DNA from: an uncultured Burkholderiales bacterium
Lineage (GTDB): Bacteria > Pseudomonadota > Gammaproteobacteria > Burkholderiales > Burkholderiaceae_C
Assembly (NCBI GenBank): GCA_903871545.1
Contig: CAIQHG010000069.1
Span: 1-40,611, forward strand
Length of the DNA stretch: 40,611 nucleotides
Direction of reading: 5' to 3'
The position numbers were made by a program, and so were the translations under genes. The notes beneath the pieces were generated by a model. The model saw only the letters and a program-made list of their open reading frames with translations. It searched no databases and had not been told where the DNA came from. Shown here piece by piece: positions 7,602 to 15,961 of the stretch; within the stretch, counting starts at the first letter, position 1; the number at the start of each line of letters is the position of its first letter.

Positions 7602-10600
7602 TTACGCTAAGTGATTTGACAATAATTTCGCCACATGCAGCGCATCTGTATCCAAATTATCCTCAATTTGATGCCTACAACTGGTGCCTCCAGCTACCAC
7701 TATGCAGTCCGGATCAGCTCGCAGCGCAGGTAAGAGTTTTGTCTCAGCCATTTTGATTGAAATCTCATAGTGGTCCTTATCATAACCAAAACTACCCGCC
7801 ATGCCGCAACAACTGCTCTCAATTAATGCGGCTTTTGCACCCGGAATTAAATTTATCGTGCTCATCACCGAGTCCATCACATCGAAGGCTTTTTGGTGAC
7901 AGTGTCCATGTAATTTAATGTGCTTTGAAGGCGCTTTAAGCTTAGATTTAAGAAGCTCTAAACGCCCAAGTTCGTTCTCAGAGGCCAAAAATTCTTCAAA
8001 GAGTTTAGAAACTTGCGCAACTTCCTCGGCTCTGGCTCCAAATCCCATCGATAAAGCCTCATCTCTAAGGGTCAGGAGGCAACTGGGCTCAAGCCCAATC
8101 ACGGTGATCCCCCGCTTGGCAAAGACACTTAAGTGATCAAGCAAATTGGACATGGATGCCTTTGCTTGCTCAACCATACCCACAGAGAGGAATGTACGCC
8201 CGCAACACAAATGAGAACCCAAAAGGCCCTTATCAGGAGATGGTTTACTGGGGGTTGATTTGTTTTTAGATTCTTTGCTAAGCACATGCACTTTGTACCC
8301 CGCGCTTTGCAAAACGTGCAAGGCCGCGCGTGCGTTCTCCCCCCCGCCCTCAAAATAACCATTGAAAGTGTCCACAAAAAGCACCACGCATTTGCTGGTA
8401 TCTGCAAAAGACAGCAACTCCTGCTTACTGACCCCGGGATGGGGGGAGTTGAAGAAATGTTTAGCATGCCACAGGGGTAGTTTTCTCTTTGCAGAAAAGC
8501 CAAAAAGGATCTGCGTGAGTAGGGCTAGTAACTTACTGCGGTTTCGCAAATTAAGCAGTCCAGATAAGGCGCTCGCAAAGCCTGAATATTTTGGCAAATA
8601 GCCAATCACATAATCTTTGAGGCTGTAGCCATTTTGCTTCTTGTAATGATAGGTCACCTCTATTTTCATACGCGCCATGTCAACTCCGGTTGGACATTCA
8701 CGTCTGCACCCTTTGCACCCTACGCAAAGACCCAAGGCCTCTTGGACCTCACTGCCTGCGAGCCCTTGACCGCCTAGTTGCCCAGACAAGGCCAGTCGAA
8801 GCGTATTTGCACGTCCTCTTGTTAGGTGTTTCTCGTCCCCAGTTACTCTGTAGCTTGGACACATGGTGCCTGCATCAAATTTACGGCAGTGTCCGTTGTT
8901 GTTGCACATCTCAACGGCTTTCGCAAAGCCTTTTGCAGGATCCCCCCCGCTGCCTGGAGCTGAGACCTCTGCGCCCAAAGAGTCACTTTGAACGTCCCAA
9001 GCACTCCAGTCCAAGGCCGTTTTGAGTGGAATGACTTTGTATGTGTTTGGGAACCTCAGTATGTGCTGCTCATCCATCTTAGGGGGATCAATAATCCTGG
9101 AAGGACACAGCAAATTGATTGGGTCCATGCGCGCTTTGATGGCCTTAAAGGCATCATAGATCTTAGGTCCAAATTGCCACTCAATCCACTCACCCCTACA
9201 AAGCCCGTCCCCGTGCTCGCCGCTGTAAGCTCCCCTGTATTTTGCAACCAGCGCTGCTGCCTCATTTGCAATAGCACGCATTTTTGCGGGCCCCTCTCGC
9301 CTCATGTCCAATATCGGTCGAACATGGAGCGTGCCAACGGAGGCATGCGCGTACCACGTTCCGTGAGTGCCGTGCTTGGTGAACACCTCTGTTAATGCGC
9401 CCGTGTACTCGGCTAAGGACTCCAGGGGTACGGCGCAGTCCTCAATGAAACTTACAGGCTTGGCGTCCCCTTTGAGGCTCATCATAATGTTCAAGCCGGC
9501 TTTTCTTACCTCCCACAGATTTTTTTGTGCACCAGGGCTCGACATCTCAACAACACTATTAGGTAGTCCCAAATCTGACATCAACTCAGTTAACTCTTTT
9601 AGCTTGGCCAATAACTGCGGCTTAGCATCTCCGCTGAACTCGACCAACAAGACTGCAGCTGGGCTGCCGTGGTTGATGTGCGGGGAGAAAGCTGTTTTTA
9701 TTGTGGGCGCAAATGCGGGGTTTTGCAAACTAAGATCAATCATCGTTTTATCAACCAACTCAACTGCGCTTAGCAAAGATCCACCCATTTTGACAATATG
9801 TTGGGGTGCGTCCATGGCCGCATGAAAAGTGGGGAAATTCACCACCCCCAGAACTTTGTGGGTCGGGGTTGGACTCAGTCTTAGCTTTAAAGATTTGGTG
9901 AGGGCTAGGGTTCCTTCGCTACCGATCAATAGGTGTGCTAAGTTGACCTGTCCAAAGGGGTTGTAAGCGTTATGAGAGTTATAAGGCTTTTCGCTTTGAG
10001 GATGAAAAATATCTAAGTTGTAACCTGCCACTCTGCGCATTACTTTGGGCCAACGCTCCTCAATCTCAGACTCTAAACCCAGGGCCAGACTTTTAACGTA
10101 CTCGCCGAGCTCCAAAGCTTTGCCTGTCATGTGGTTCAAGTAGCCTAGCTCCAAAGACTCTCCCGAACTTAGCCACACATGGATACCCTCCACGTTGTGA
10201 ACCATATTCCCGTAGGCCAAACTTCGACTTCCACAGGAATTGTTCCCCGCCATCCCCCCCAATGTAGCCTGAGCACTGGTGGAGACGTCAACGGGATACC
10301 AAAGACCGTGCTCTTTCAGACTCGCATTTAAATGGTCTAAAACCACTCCTGGCTCCACCTCAACCGTGCCGCCTTTTAAATCCAACTGACCTATTTTGTT
10401 GATGTGTTTACTAAAATCAATAACCAATCCAACCCCTACGGTTTGGCCGCATTGACTGGTACCCCCTCCCCTTGGCACGATGGGTACATTCAGATCCCTA
10501 CAAATATCAAGTGCAACTTGAACATCTTGCGTTGAGCGCGGGACCAACACACCTGTGGGCATGACCTGGTAAATGGAGGCATCTGTGGCGTATCGCCCCC

Positions 10601-10736
10601 TGTCTGCTGCGCTCCACAGAACCTGGGCCTGCGTCTCAGCTTTGAGCCGCCTGCCTAGCAACTGGGCGACATCATTATCCACGGGCACTTCAGTGGAGGG
10701 GCGACTTAAGTGTTTGGCCGATAAAGGAGCGTTCAT
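7602..10736 (-). CDS. Large FAD/Fe-S 2-hydroxyacid dehydrogenase, YdiJ type (GlcD + Fe-S + CCG domains)
   Basis: This 1044-residue fusion contains three parts. An FAD-binding domain at about 50-290 has PRGGGTSQ and GNNSCGSRSLAYGN. The vanillyl-alcohol-oxidase-type cap at about 295-550 includes GEHGDGLCRGEW (507-518). The Fe-S region has Cys611/617/626 and a C-x2-C-x2-C-x3-C cluster at 671-681, and is followed by a cysteine-rich CCG region with LCCGRTF, HGHCHQKAF and SSCCGMAGSFG. The architecture matches E. coli YdiJ, reported to act on D-2-hydroxyglutarate; D-lactate or another D-2-hydroxyacid is possible. Electrons would pass from FAD through the clusters to a membrane acceptor. It lies 40 bp after a small cupin gene on the same strand. 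Length is normal for the family. Confidence 0.9.
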   Translation of the reverse strand: MNAPLSAKHLSRPSTEVPVDNDVAQLLGRRLKAETQAQVLWSAADRGRYATDASIYQVMPTGVLVPRSTQDVQVALDICRDLNVPIVPRGGGTSQCGQTVGVGLVIDFSKHINKIGQLDLKGGTVEVEPGVVLDHLNASLKEHGLWYPVDVSTSAQATLGGMAGNNSCGSRSLAYGNMVHNVEGIHVWLSSGESLELGYLNHMTGKALELGEYVKSLALGLESEIEERWPKVMRRVAGYNLDIFHPQSEKPYNSHNAYNPFGQVNLAHLLIGSEGTLALTKSLKLRLSPTPTHKVLGVVNFPTFHAAMDAPQHIVKMGGSLLSAVELVDKTMIDLSLQNPAFAPTIKTAFSPHINHGSPAAVLLVEFSGDAKPQLLAKLKELTELMSDLGLPNSVVEMSSPGAQKNLWEVRKAGLNIMMSLKGDAKPVSFIEDCAVPLESLAEYTGALTEVFTKHGTHGTWYAHASVGTLHVRPILDMRREGPAKMRAIANEAAALVAKYRGAYSGEHGDGLCRGEWIEWQFGPKIYDAFKAIKARMDPINLLCPSRIIDPPKMDEQHILRFPNTYKVIPLKTALDWSAWDVQSDSLGAEVSAPGSGGDPAKGFAKAVEMCNNNGHCRKFDAGTMCPSYRVTGDEKHLTRGRANTLRLALSGQLGGQGLAGSEVQEALGLCVGCKGCRRECPTGVDMARMKIEVTYHYKKQNGYSLKDYVIGYLPKYSGFASALSGLLNLRNRSKLLALLTQILFGFSAKRKLPLWHAKHFFNSPHPGVSKQELLSFADTSKCVVLFVDTFNGYFEGGGENARAALHVLQSAGYKVHVLSKESKNKSTPSKPSPDKGLLGSHLCCGRTFLSVGMVEQAKASMSNLLDHLSVFAKRGITVIGLEPSCLLTLRDEALSMGFGARAEEVAQVSKLFEEFLASENELGRLELLKSKLKAPSKHIKLHGHCHQKAFDVMDSVMSTINLIPGAKAALIESSCCGMAGSFGYDKDHYEISIKMAETKLLPALRADPDCIVVAGGTSCRHQIEDNLDTDALHVAKLLSNHLA

Positions 10737-10776
10737 AAAAGTTATGCTGAGGGAGGAAACTCTTTAAGTGAGAGTT

Positions 10777-11064
10777 TTAAATGGATGTGTTCGTTCTCGC
10801 AACCCAATAAGTTGCCCCCTGCGAGCCGTATCTTTCTTGGTGTAGGGTGTTTGCCTCTAAATGAAAAGTCTCTCCCACTCTCAAATGTTGAATTTGCTCG
10901 CCCACTGTCAGCCACATCTCGCCGTGGACCATTAGCGCGTCAGCTGTAAAAGGGTGCGAATGCTGGCCAACAATTTGATTGGGCTCCCAATCCCGAACCA
11001 ATACCTCAGTGCACCCACTAGCCATGTGTTGTAGTTTATATTCTTCAAAACTTGGTAAACTCAT
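10777..11064 (-). CDS. Small cupin-domain protein
   Basis: This is a single-domain cupin of 95 residues. The barrel signature is visible as GQHSHPFTADALMVHGEMWLTVG followed by HLRVGETFHLEANTLHQERYG, with His residues placed as metal ligands. I chose the ATG at 11062-11064, preceded by AAAGGA, over the upstream ATG at 11112, which adds an unconserved basic stretch. It ends 40 bp before the large FAD/Fe-S dehydrogenase on the same strand, so the two are probably co-transcribed. The cupin could be a small isomerase, a binding protein or a regulator; the sequence does not tell. Confidence 0.8.
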   Translation of the reverse strand: MSLPSFEEYKLQHMASGCTEVLVRDWEPNQIVGQHSHPFTADALMVHGEMWLTVGEQIQHLRVGETFHLEANTLHQERYGSQGATYWVARTNTSI

Positions 11065-11220
11065 TTTATAAATCCTTTTTATATGTTTTAAAAAAAGCGC
11101 CCGATTTAGCATAACTTTTGAATTCTAAATTTAAAATCCTGAGTCAATCACAGCGCACCCAACTGCCTTAATTTAAATAGGTGAATCACAAGCTTGACAA
11201 CTTAAATAATTTCTTAAGCA

Positions 11221-11290
11221 AAGATCACCAAAGATCACCAAAGATAACCAAAAATCACCAAACACAAGTAAAGACAAGTAAAGAGCAACT
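11221..11290. repeat. Tandem array of seven degenerate 10-bp units
   Basis: Seven consecutive 10-mers start AAGATCACCA, AAGATCACCA, AAGATAACCA, AAAATCACCA, then AACACAAGTA, AAGACAAGTA, AAGAGCAACT. The 10-bp phase never breaks, and the unit drifts gradually from one end to the other. The array lies in the otherwise featureless divergent spacer (11065-11361) between the cupin and aminotransferase genes. Confidence 0.85.
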
Positions 11291-11361
11291 AAGGTTATTC
11301 ATGCACGATAGCTTACCCAGGCATATGCAATAATTATCTCAGACTCAACATTATCATTTTC

Positions 11362-12627
11362 ATGCTAAATTTAGACTTTCATCCCTCTGGTCGCCATTTC
11401 CTGCAAATCCCCGGCCCCTCTCCAGTCCCAGAGAGGATCCTACGAGCGATGAGCTTGCCTACAATTGATCACAGGGGTCCTGAGTTTGGGCGTCTTGGAT
11501 TGAAGGTTTTAAAAGATATCCAGCAAATTTTTCAAACTACGCAACCAGTCATGATTTACCCAGCCTCTGGCACCGGTGCGTGGGAGGCAGCGCTGGTCAA
11601 TGTCCTCAGTCCTGGCGATGAAGTGCTCATGTACGAAACAGGTCATTTTGCTGCGCTTTGGCACAAAATGGCCTCTCGACTTGGAATTAAAACCCGTGTT
11701 ATTTCAATGAGCGGCGAGACTGACGGCATCCCCAACGCATGGAGACACGGGGTTCAAATCGACCTGATTGCTGAGCACCTCAAAAAGGATTCCTCCCATG
11801 CGGTCAAGGCAGTTTGCGTGGTACACAACGAGACCTCAACTGGGGTCACCAGTAACGTTCATGCGGTTAGAGTGCTTTTGGATGAACTAAAGCACCCTGC
11901 TCTTTTGATGGTTGACACGATCTCTGGACTCGCATGTGCTCCTTACAAACACGATGAGTGGGGGATAGATGTATCCATTAGCGGATCTCAAAAGGGGCTT
12001 ATGCTACCACCCGGCATCAGTTTTAATGCTCTGTCTCAAAAAGCCATAAATGTCAGTAAAACTGCCAAAATGCCCAAGGCTTTTTGGGCCTGGGATGAAA
12101 TCATTGAACTCAACAAGACGGGTTATTGGCCCTACACCCCAAACACACATTTGCTTTACGCGCTGAGCGAGGCTTGTGACATGATCCTAGATCCTCAACA
12201 CGGTGGATTAGAGGCCGTGTTTACTCGCCATAAACGTTTTGCTGCAGGCGTAAGAGCCGCAGTAAACGCTTGGGGACTCCCCATTCAATGCGCAGACGAG
12301 AAAGTTTACTCCCCCGTCTTAACCGGCGTCATACTGCCCTCAAGTGTTGACGCAGACGCCGTTAGGAAAACAATTTATGAACGTTTTGATTGCTCGCTAG
12401 GCACGGGTCTAGGCAAATTAAAGGGCAGAATGTTCCGAATAGGTCATTTGGGAGACACCAACGATTTAACCCTAATGGGAACGCTCGCAGGATGTGAGAT
12501 GGGATTGAAAATATCCGGCCTAAAAGTCCAGGGAGGCGTTCAAGCGGCCATGGATTTCTTTAGCTCAAATCCGATACCGATACCGATACCGATACCGAAA
12601 CCGATACCGAGACCCAATCCCAAATGA
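11362..12627 (+). CDS. Class V aminotransferase, serine-glyoxylate / alanine-glyoxylate type
   Basis: The 421-residue PLP enzyme opens with the family hallmark IPGPSPVPERILRAM and has YPASGTGAWEAAL near residue 66, VDTISGLA (184-191) with the cofactor Asp, and the Schiff-base Lys211 in SISGSQKGLMLPPG. This fits the archaeal/bacterial serine-glyoxylate and alanine-glyoxylate group; the exact amino donor is not certain. The enzyme body ends near residue 402. The remaining 19 residues are a Pro/Ile tail encoded by a hexanucleotide repeat and are not part of the family. No ribosome binding site is visible upstream of the ATG. The gene stands alone, convergent with the acyltransferase. Confidence 0.88.
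   Translation: MLNLDFHPSGRHFLQIPGPSPVPERILRAMSLPTIDHRGPEFGRLGLKVLKDIQQIFQTTQPVMIYPASGTGAWEAALVNVLSPGDEVLMYETGHFAALWHKMASRLGIKTRVISMSGETDGIPNAWRHGVQIDLIAEHLKKDSSHAVKAVCVVHNETSTGVTSNVHAVRVLLDELKHPALLMVDTISGLACAPYKHDEWGIDVSISGSQKGLMLPPGISFNALSQKAINVSKTAKMPKAFWAWDEIIELNKTGYWPYTPNTHLLYALSEACDMILDPQHGGLEAVFTRHKRFAAGVRAAVNAWGLPIQCADEKVYSPVLTGVILPSSVDADAVRKTIYERFDCSLGTGLGKLKGRMFRIGHLGDTNDLTLMGTLAGCEMGLKISGLKVQGGVQAAMDFFSSNPIPIPIPIPKPIPRPNPK
12571..12612 (+). repeat. Hexanucleotide repeat CCGATA x7 inside the aminotransferase 3' end
   Basis: Seven units of CCGATA (the fifth CCGAAA and the seventh CCGAGA) are read in frame as repeated Pro-Ile dipeptides just before the stop. Because the unit is six bases, copy-number change would lengthen or shorten the tail without a frameshift. 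Confidence 0.9.
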
Positions 12628-12737
12628 GTTTGAAATAAGAGGTGCTCCAACATCCATTTAGCTTCAATAAGGGGTCGTCCAAGACTTTAAACCACTGGGC
12701 TCCAAGCCACCTCCAAGCCGAGCCAAGTTCTTTGTGA

Positions 12738-13829
12738 TCAATTAGCAGGTCTGCGTCTGCGAAGAGTTCGGTCTAATTGATTCAACACAAAACGTAACCC
12801 TGGTTTTTCTACATACTGGTGTAAGAGCAGAGAGTAGATAAAGCTAAATATCCAGCCTACTGTGATGAAAATCCAGGCACTTACCTCACTTTGCAGCTTA
12901 AAGTGCAACCAAACACCACTCAGCATGATGATCACTGCGAAGTGGTTTAAAAAAAGTGCGTAAGATGAATCACTGAGAAGGTGAATATATTTGGCTTTGG
13001 ATACAAAGCCTTTAGCCGCACCAAGACGCGTTGAAAAGTAAAGACAAAGCGAGGTCACAACCGCAATGAGAACCCTTGCTCGTGGCTCAAACACGAAAGA
13101 GCCTAGCGCCATTGCAATTGTAAAAACAAACACCACCAAAGCCAACCGTTGCTTTGAGGCCCAAAACGCAAGCAAGCCGAGCCCGTAGGCTCCAAAGAAG
13201 TAGACGGCGTAATTATCAAGGTCGGGGGTTAAGTTGAAGAACCAAAACGAGGACACACAAAGCCCGCCAAAGAGGGCGTAATGTGCAAATGAAAAGTTTT
13301 TACCACCAACCCTGTTTAAAGCCCACATAATCAAAACGGTGGTGATGAAGAGTTGCAAATCAATCGCAATATACCAAACCCCAACTGTTAAGGCATCAAT
13401 TTGTAAGATATCTTGAAGGAAAAGCAAATGACTCACCAATTTAAGCCATGAAGGCTCACTTGGCAACCAGCTCTCATAACCGCTTTGAAGAGCGGCGCTA
13501 TCTATTGTGTGACGCATCACCTCAGTTGCCAATAGAGTGAGAGCCAAAGCGGCCACATAGGCCGGTAAAAGTCTAACGTAGCGCCTAAGAATCATCGACA
13601 AGGGCGCAGTAATCTCCTTAGTCGAGAGGGATCTGGCGACTAAATATCCCGCACTGACCAAGAAAATTTGAACCACCATGCGGGCGTCTTGAAATAAAAT
13701 ATCCACCATTGCACCCCACCTTATTTTGAGGGTATCAGCCATTGGGCTGTAAGCTGCAAAGTGGTGCAAAACGATCAGTTGGGCTGAGAGCGTTTTGAAC
13801 AAATCAACGGTTAGGGAGCGCAGTCTCAA
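12738..13829 (-). CDS. Acyltransferase-3 family membrane protein (OafA/YrhL type)
   Basis: The 363-residue protein has about ten transmembrane helices. It begins with the family pattern in which a basic-hydrophobic start leads into LIVLHHFAAY (catalytic His region), then VQIFLVSAGYLVARS, and ends with YVEKPGLRF before a basic tail. Members of this family O-acylate polysaccharides, lipids or other extracytoplasmic targets. No glycan gene cluster surrounds it, so the acceptor is unknown; the exopolysaccharide genes of this window lie over 22 kb away. The start ATG leads directly into the first helix, as expected. Confidence 0.85.
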   Translation of the reverse strand: MRLRSLTVDLFKTLSAQLIVLHHFAAYSPMADTLKIRWGAMVDILFQDARMVVQIFLVSAGYLVARSLSTKEITAPLSMILRRYVRLLPAYVAALALTLLATEVMRHTIDSAALQSGYESWLPSEPSWLKLVSHLLFLQDILQIDALTVGVWYIAIDLQLFITTVLIMWALNRVGGKNFSFAHYALFGGLCVSSFWFFNLTPDLDNYAVYFFGAYGLGLLAFWASKQRLALVVFVFTIAMALGSFVFEPRARVLIAVVTSLCLYFSTRLGAAKGFVSKAKYIHLLSDSSYALFLNHFAVIIMLSGVWLHFKLQSEVSAWIFITVGWIFSFIYSLLLHQYVEKPGLRFVLNQLDRTLRRRRPAN

Positions 13830-13906
13830 GATTTCTTTCTTAACGAGATAATTGTGTTGGAAAGCTTTTTTCGTTTTAAAGAAAGAGGGCTTTAGGAACG
13901 GCTTAG

Positions 13907-13964
13907 GTTTAACGTTTAACGTTTAAGGTTTAACGTTTTAAGGTTTTAAGGTTTAAGGTTTAAG
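13907..13964. repeat. Tandem array, unit GTTTAAC/GTTTAAG (7-8 bp), eight copies
   Basis: The run is four 7-mers (GTTTAAC, GTTTAAC, GTTTAAG, GTTTAAC), two 8-mers (GTTTTAAG twice) and two more 7-mers (GTTTAAG twice). It lies in the 172-bp divergent spacer between the acyltransferase and aat. Confidence 0.88.
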
Positions 13965-14001
13965 ATATAGCAAAACTCAATTTAACGTCCGTCCAAATAC
14001 A

Positions 14002-14829
14002 TTGCCCAACTCCAATTTTACCCACCAAAACCATCCCAGCCCCTGCGCCACTCACCCAAAGCCCGCGGTTTTGCCATGGATTGAGGTGGGGGAGCCTTTG
14101 CCCCTTGCGCATTCAGCGTGGGGAGCGGGCACAAACGCCCCAGGGTTAGTCGCGGCCGGCCAAGATCTGAGCCCAGAGAGACTTAGAGAGGCTTATTCAA
14201 AGGGAATTTTTCCCTGGTTTAGTCAGTCTCAACCCGTTCTTTGGTGGAGCACTGAACCAAGAATGGTGTTGATGGTGGATGAGTTTCGTATTCATCGCTC
14301 CTTCAAAAAAACACTCACCGCGTTCATCTCTAACCCAAACTGCGAAATTCGCATGGACACGGCGTTTACCCGGGTGATTGAAAACTGTGCTCAAAGGAAG
14401 TCCAAAACAGGCGCCGAAAATACTACCTCGGGGACGTGGATTGTCCCCCAAATGCAAAGCGTATATGGACAAGCCCACGCACAGGGGTTTGTTCATAGTG
14501 TTGAGACCTGGATTGACAACGAATTGGTGGGTGGTCTTTACTGCGTTTGCCTGGGCAAGGCGGTCTACGGGGAGTCAATGTTTAGCCTCAAAAAAGATGT
14601 ATCGAAAATCGCCCTAGCTGCCCTCGTCGCGTTCTCAAAAGCAAGCGGGATTGCTATGATAGATTGCCAACAAAATACTTCCCATCTCTCCTCCCTTGGA
14701 GCTAGGGAGATACCAAGGTCAAGGTTTCTTGAAATGAGTGAGCAATTTCAATCTCTTGAGTCACCGCGCTGGCAATTTAGTCCTGATTATTGGAGAGTCT
14801 TGGGGCCAGCGGGGGGTGGGGAGAAATGA
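14002..14829 (+). CDS. aat: Leucyl/phenylalanyl-tRNA-protein transferase Aat
   Basis: Aat adds Leu or Phe from charged tRNA to proteins with N-terminal Lys or Arg, marking them for ClpS/ClpAP degradation. The family core is clear: LPWIEVGEPLPLA, GLVAAGQDLSPERLREAYSKGIFPWF, WWSTEPRMVL, then the GNAT-like GGLYCVCLGKAVYGESMFS. The start given is TTG at 14002. No ATG exists before residue 93 of this frame, so a non-ATG start is required. The first ~24 residues are Pro/His/Asn-rich and unlike the family, so a later start such as the TTG before PWIEV is possible. bpt follows after 131 bp. Confidence 0.92.
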   Translation: MPNSNFTHQNHPSPCATHPKPAVLPWIEVGEPLPLAHSAWGAGTNAPGLVAAGQDLSPERLREAYSKGIFPWFSQSQPVLWWSTEPRMVLMVDEFRIHRSFKKTLTAFISNPNCEIRMDTAFTRVIENCAQRKSKTGAENTTSGTWIVPQMQSVYGQAHAQGFVHSVETWIDNELVGGLYCVCLGKAVYGESMFSLKKDVSKIALAALVAFSKASGIAMIDCQQNTSHLSSLGAREIPRSRFLEMSEQFQSLESPRWQFSPDYWRVLGPAGGGEK

Positions 14830-14960
14830 AAGCTAAAATTTCACTTTGAACAAAACAGACAATTACCTAATCACGCTAGCTAAGCCGTCATTATTCATTC
14901 GACCTTACATCCTTCCACCTTTACCCCCCTTTCACTGATCACCCTAACCTTCCTCTCATT

Positions 14961-15824
14961 GTGACTGACCTCAAGGATCTCCCACTCCAAGCACTGCAGT
15001 TTTATGCAACTGCTCCCTATCCCTGTAGTTACTTAGCAGATCATCAAGCCAGGTCCCAGGTCGCAACGCCGAGCCACCTCATTCAAAGCGACGCTTACTC
15101 TGAGCTTGTGAGTCAAGGGTTTAGGCGCAGTGGGTTGTTCACCTACCGGCCCTACTGCGACGGCTGCAAAGCGTGTGTGCCACTTAGAGTTTTGGTCAAT
15201 TCCTTTACCCCCAATAGGAGCCAAAAACGGGCGTTTAAACGCAACACAACACTCACAACCCGCATCACTACGCTGGGTTTTAAACAAGAGCACTATGACC
15301 TTTACTTGCGCTATCAAATGGCACGCCACAGTGGTGGCGGGATGGACCAAGACAGTGTTGAGCAGTACACGCAGTTTTTGCTACAAAGCAGAGTGAACTC
15401 AAGGATGGTGGAGTTTAGGGTCGGACCCCGTAACCACAAAAATGAGGAAACACAAGACAGCCGAGATACACAACACAGCTCTGGCAAAGGAGAACCTTCA
15501 GCCGCAGGCGAGAAACAGTACCCCACATCCAATACATCTCCCAAGTCTCTTGCCTCCCCAGCTGTGCAGAGTGCGCCCGGTACCCTCAAAATGGTCGCCA
15601 TTCTTGATTTGCTAAACGACGGGTTATCTGCTGTGTACACCTTTTATGAGCCTGAGCACTCGAGCAGTTACGGCTCATACGCTGTGCTCTGGCAAATCGA
15701 GCAAGCCAAAAGACTCGGACTCCCGTATGTTTATTTGGGCTACTGGATCGAGCAAAGCGAGAAGATGAACTACAAATCTTTATATAAACCCCATGAGATG
15801 CTGATTGATGGACAGTGGGTTTGA
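14961..15824 (+). CDS. bpt: Aspartate/glutamate leucyltransferase Bpt (bacterial ATE-like)
   Basis: Bpt transfers Leu to proteins with N-terminal Asp or Glu, feeding the same ClpS pathway as Aat. The 287-residue protein shows [14 protein letters not shown], the Cys-rich [13 protein letters not shown] (65-77), [11 protein letters not shown], and the C-terminal GNAT half with [12 protein letters not shown] and YVYLGYWI. Typical members have about 235-250 residues. The excess is a hydrophilic, low-complexity Asn/Ser/Glu/Gln/Pro insertion at about residues 155-207, exactly between the two conserved halves. The start is GTG with no purine-rich ribosome binding site; the upstream leader is C/T-rich. 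Adjacency to aat is common in Burkholderiales. Confidence 0.93.
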   Translation: MTDLKDLPLQALQFYATAPYPCSYLADHQARSQVATPSHLIQSDAYSELVSQGFRRSGLFTYRPYCDGCKACVPLRVLVNSFTPNRSQKRAFKRNTTLTTRITTLGFKQEHYDLYLRYQMARHSGGGMDQDSVEQYTQFLLQSRVNSRMVEFRVGPRNHKNEETQDSRDTQHSSGKGEPSAAGEKQYPTSNTSPKSLASPAVQSAPGTLKMVAILDLLNDGLSAVYTFYEPEHSSSYGSYAVLWQIEQAKRLGLPYVYLGYWIEQSEKMNYKSLYKPHEMLIDGQWV

Positions 15825-15866
15825 TTTGTCAGATGGACTCGGTTGTTTGTCAGAAACTGTTCCTCA

Positions 15867-15906
15867 AGTTGAAATTTAATGATTAGGTTGTCAACTGCCC
15901 TTTTTT
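15867..15906 (+). terminator. Possible weak terminator after bpt
   Basis: AGTTGA (15867-15872) and TCAACT (15891-15896) can pair around an 18-nt loop, followed by GCCC and six T residues. The stem is short and the gap before the T tract is not ideal. Confidence 0.3.
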
Positions 15907-15961
15907 ATTTTTCACATGATAAAATTTAGCCTGACTTAAGATTCGCAAACTCACAGGACTC

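Noticed and set aside
7585..7605. Terminator after the FAD/Fe-S dehydrogenase
   Set aside because: The possible AGCG/CGCT stem is only 4 bp and the T tract is short and interrupted.
8129..8503. Long open frames inside and antisense to the FAD/Fe-S dehydrogenase (also 8690-9025, 8988-9395 and 9367-9825)
   Set aside because: They are frame shadows of a continuous, well-conserved gene. They lack family features and ribosome binding sites.
11221..11290. Short phased repeats that could be mistaken for a CRISPR array
   Set aside because: The units are 10 bp and contiguous, there are no unique spacers of regular length, and no cas gene is nearby. The same applies to 31731-31814.
14197..15640. Antisense frames across aat and bpt
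   Set aside because: Both genes are recognised with conserved motifs throughout. The antisense products have no recognisable domains.
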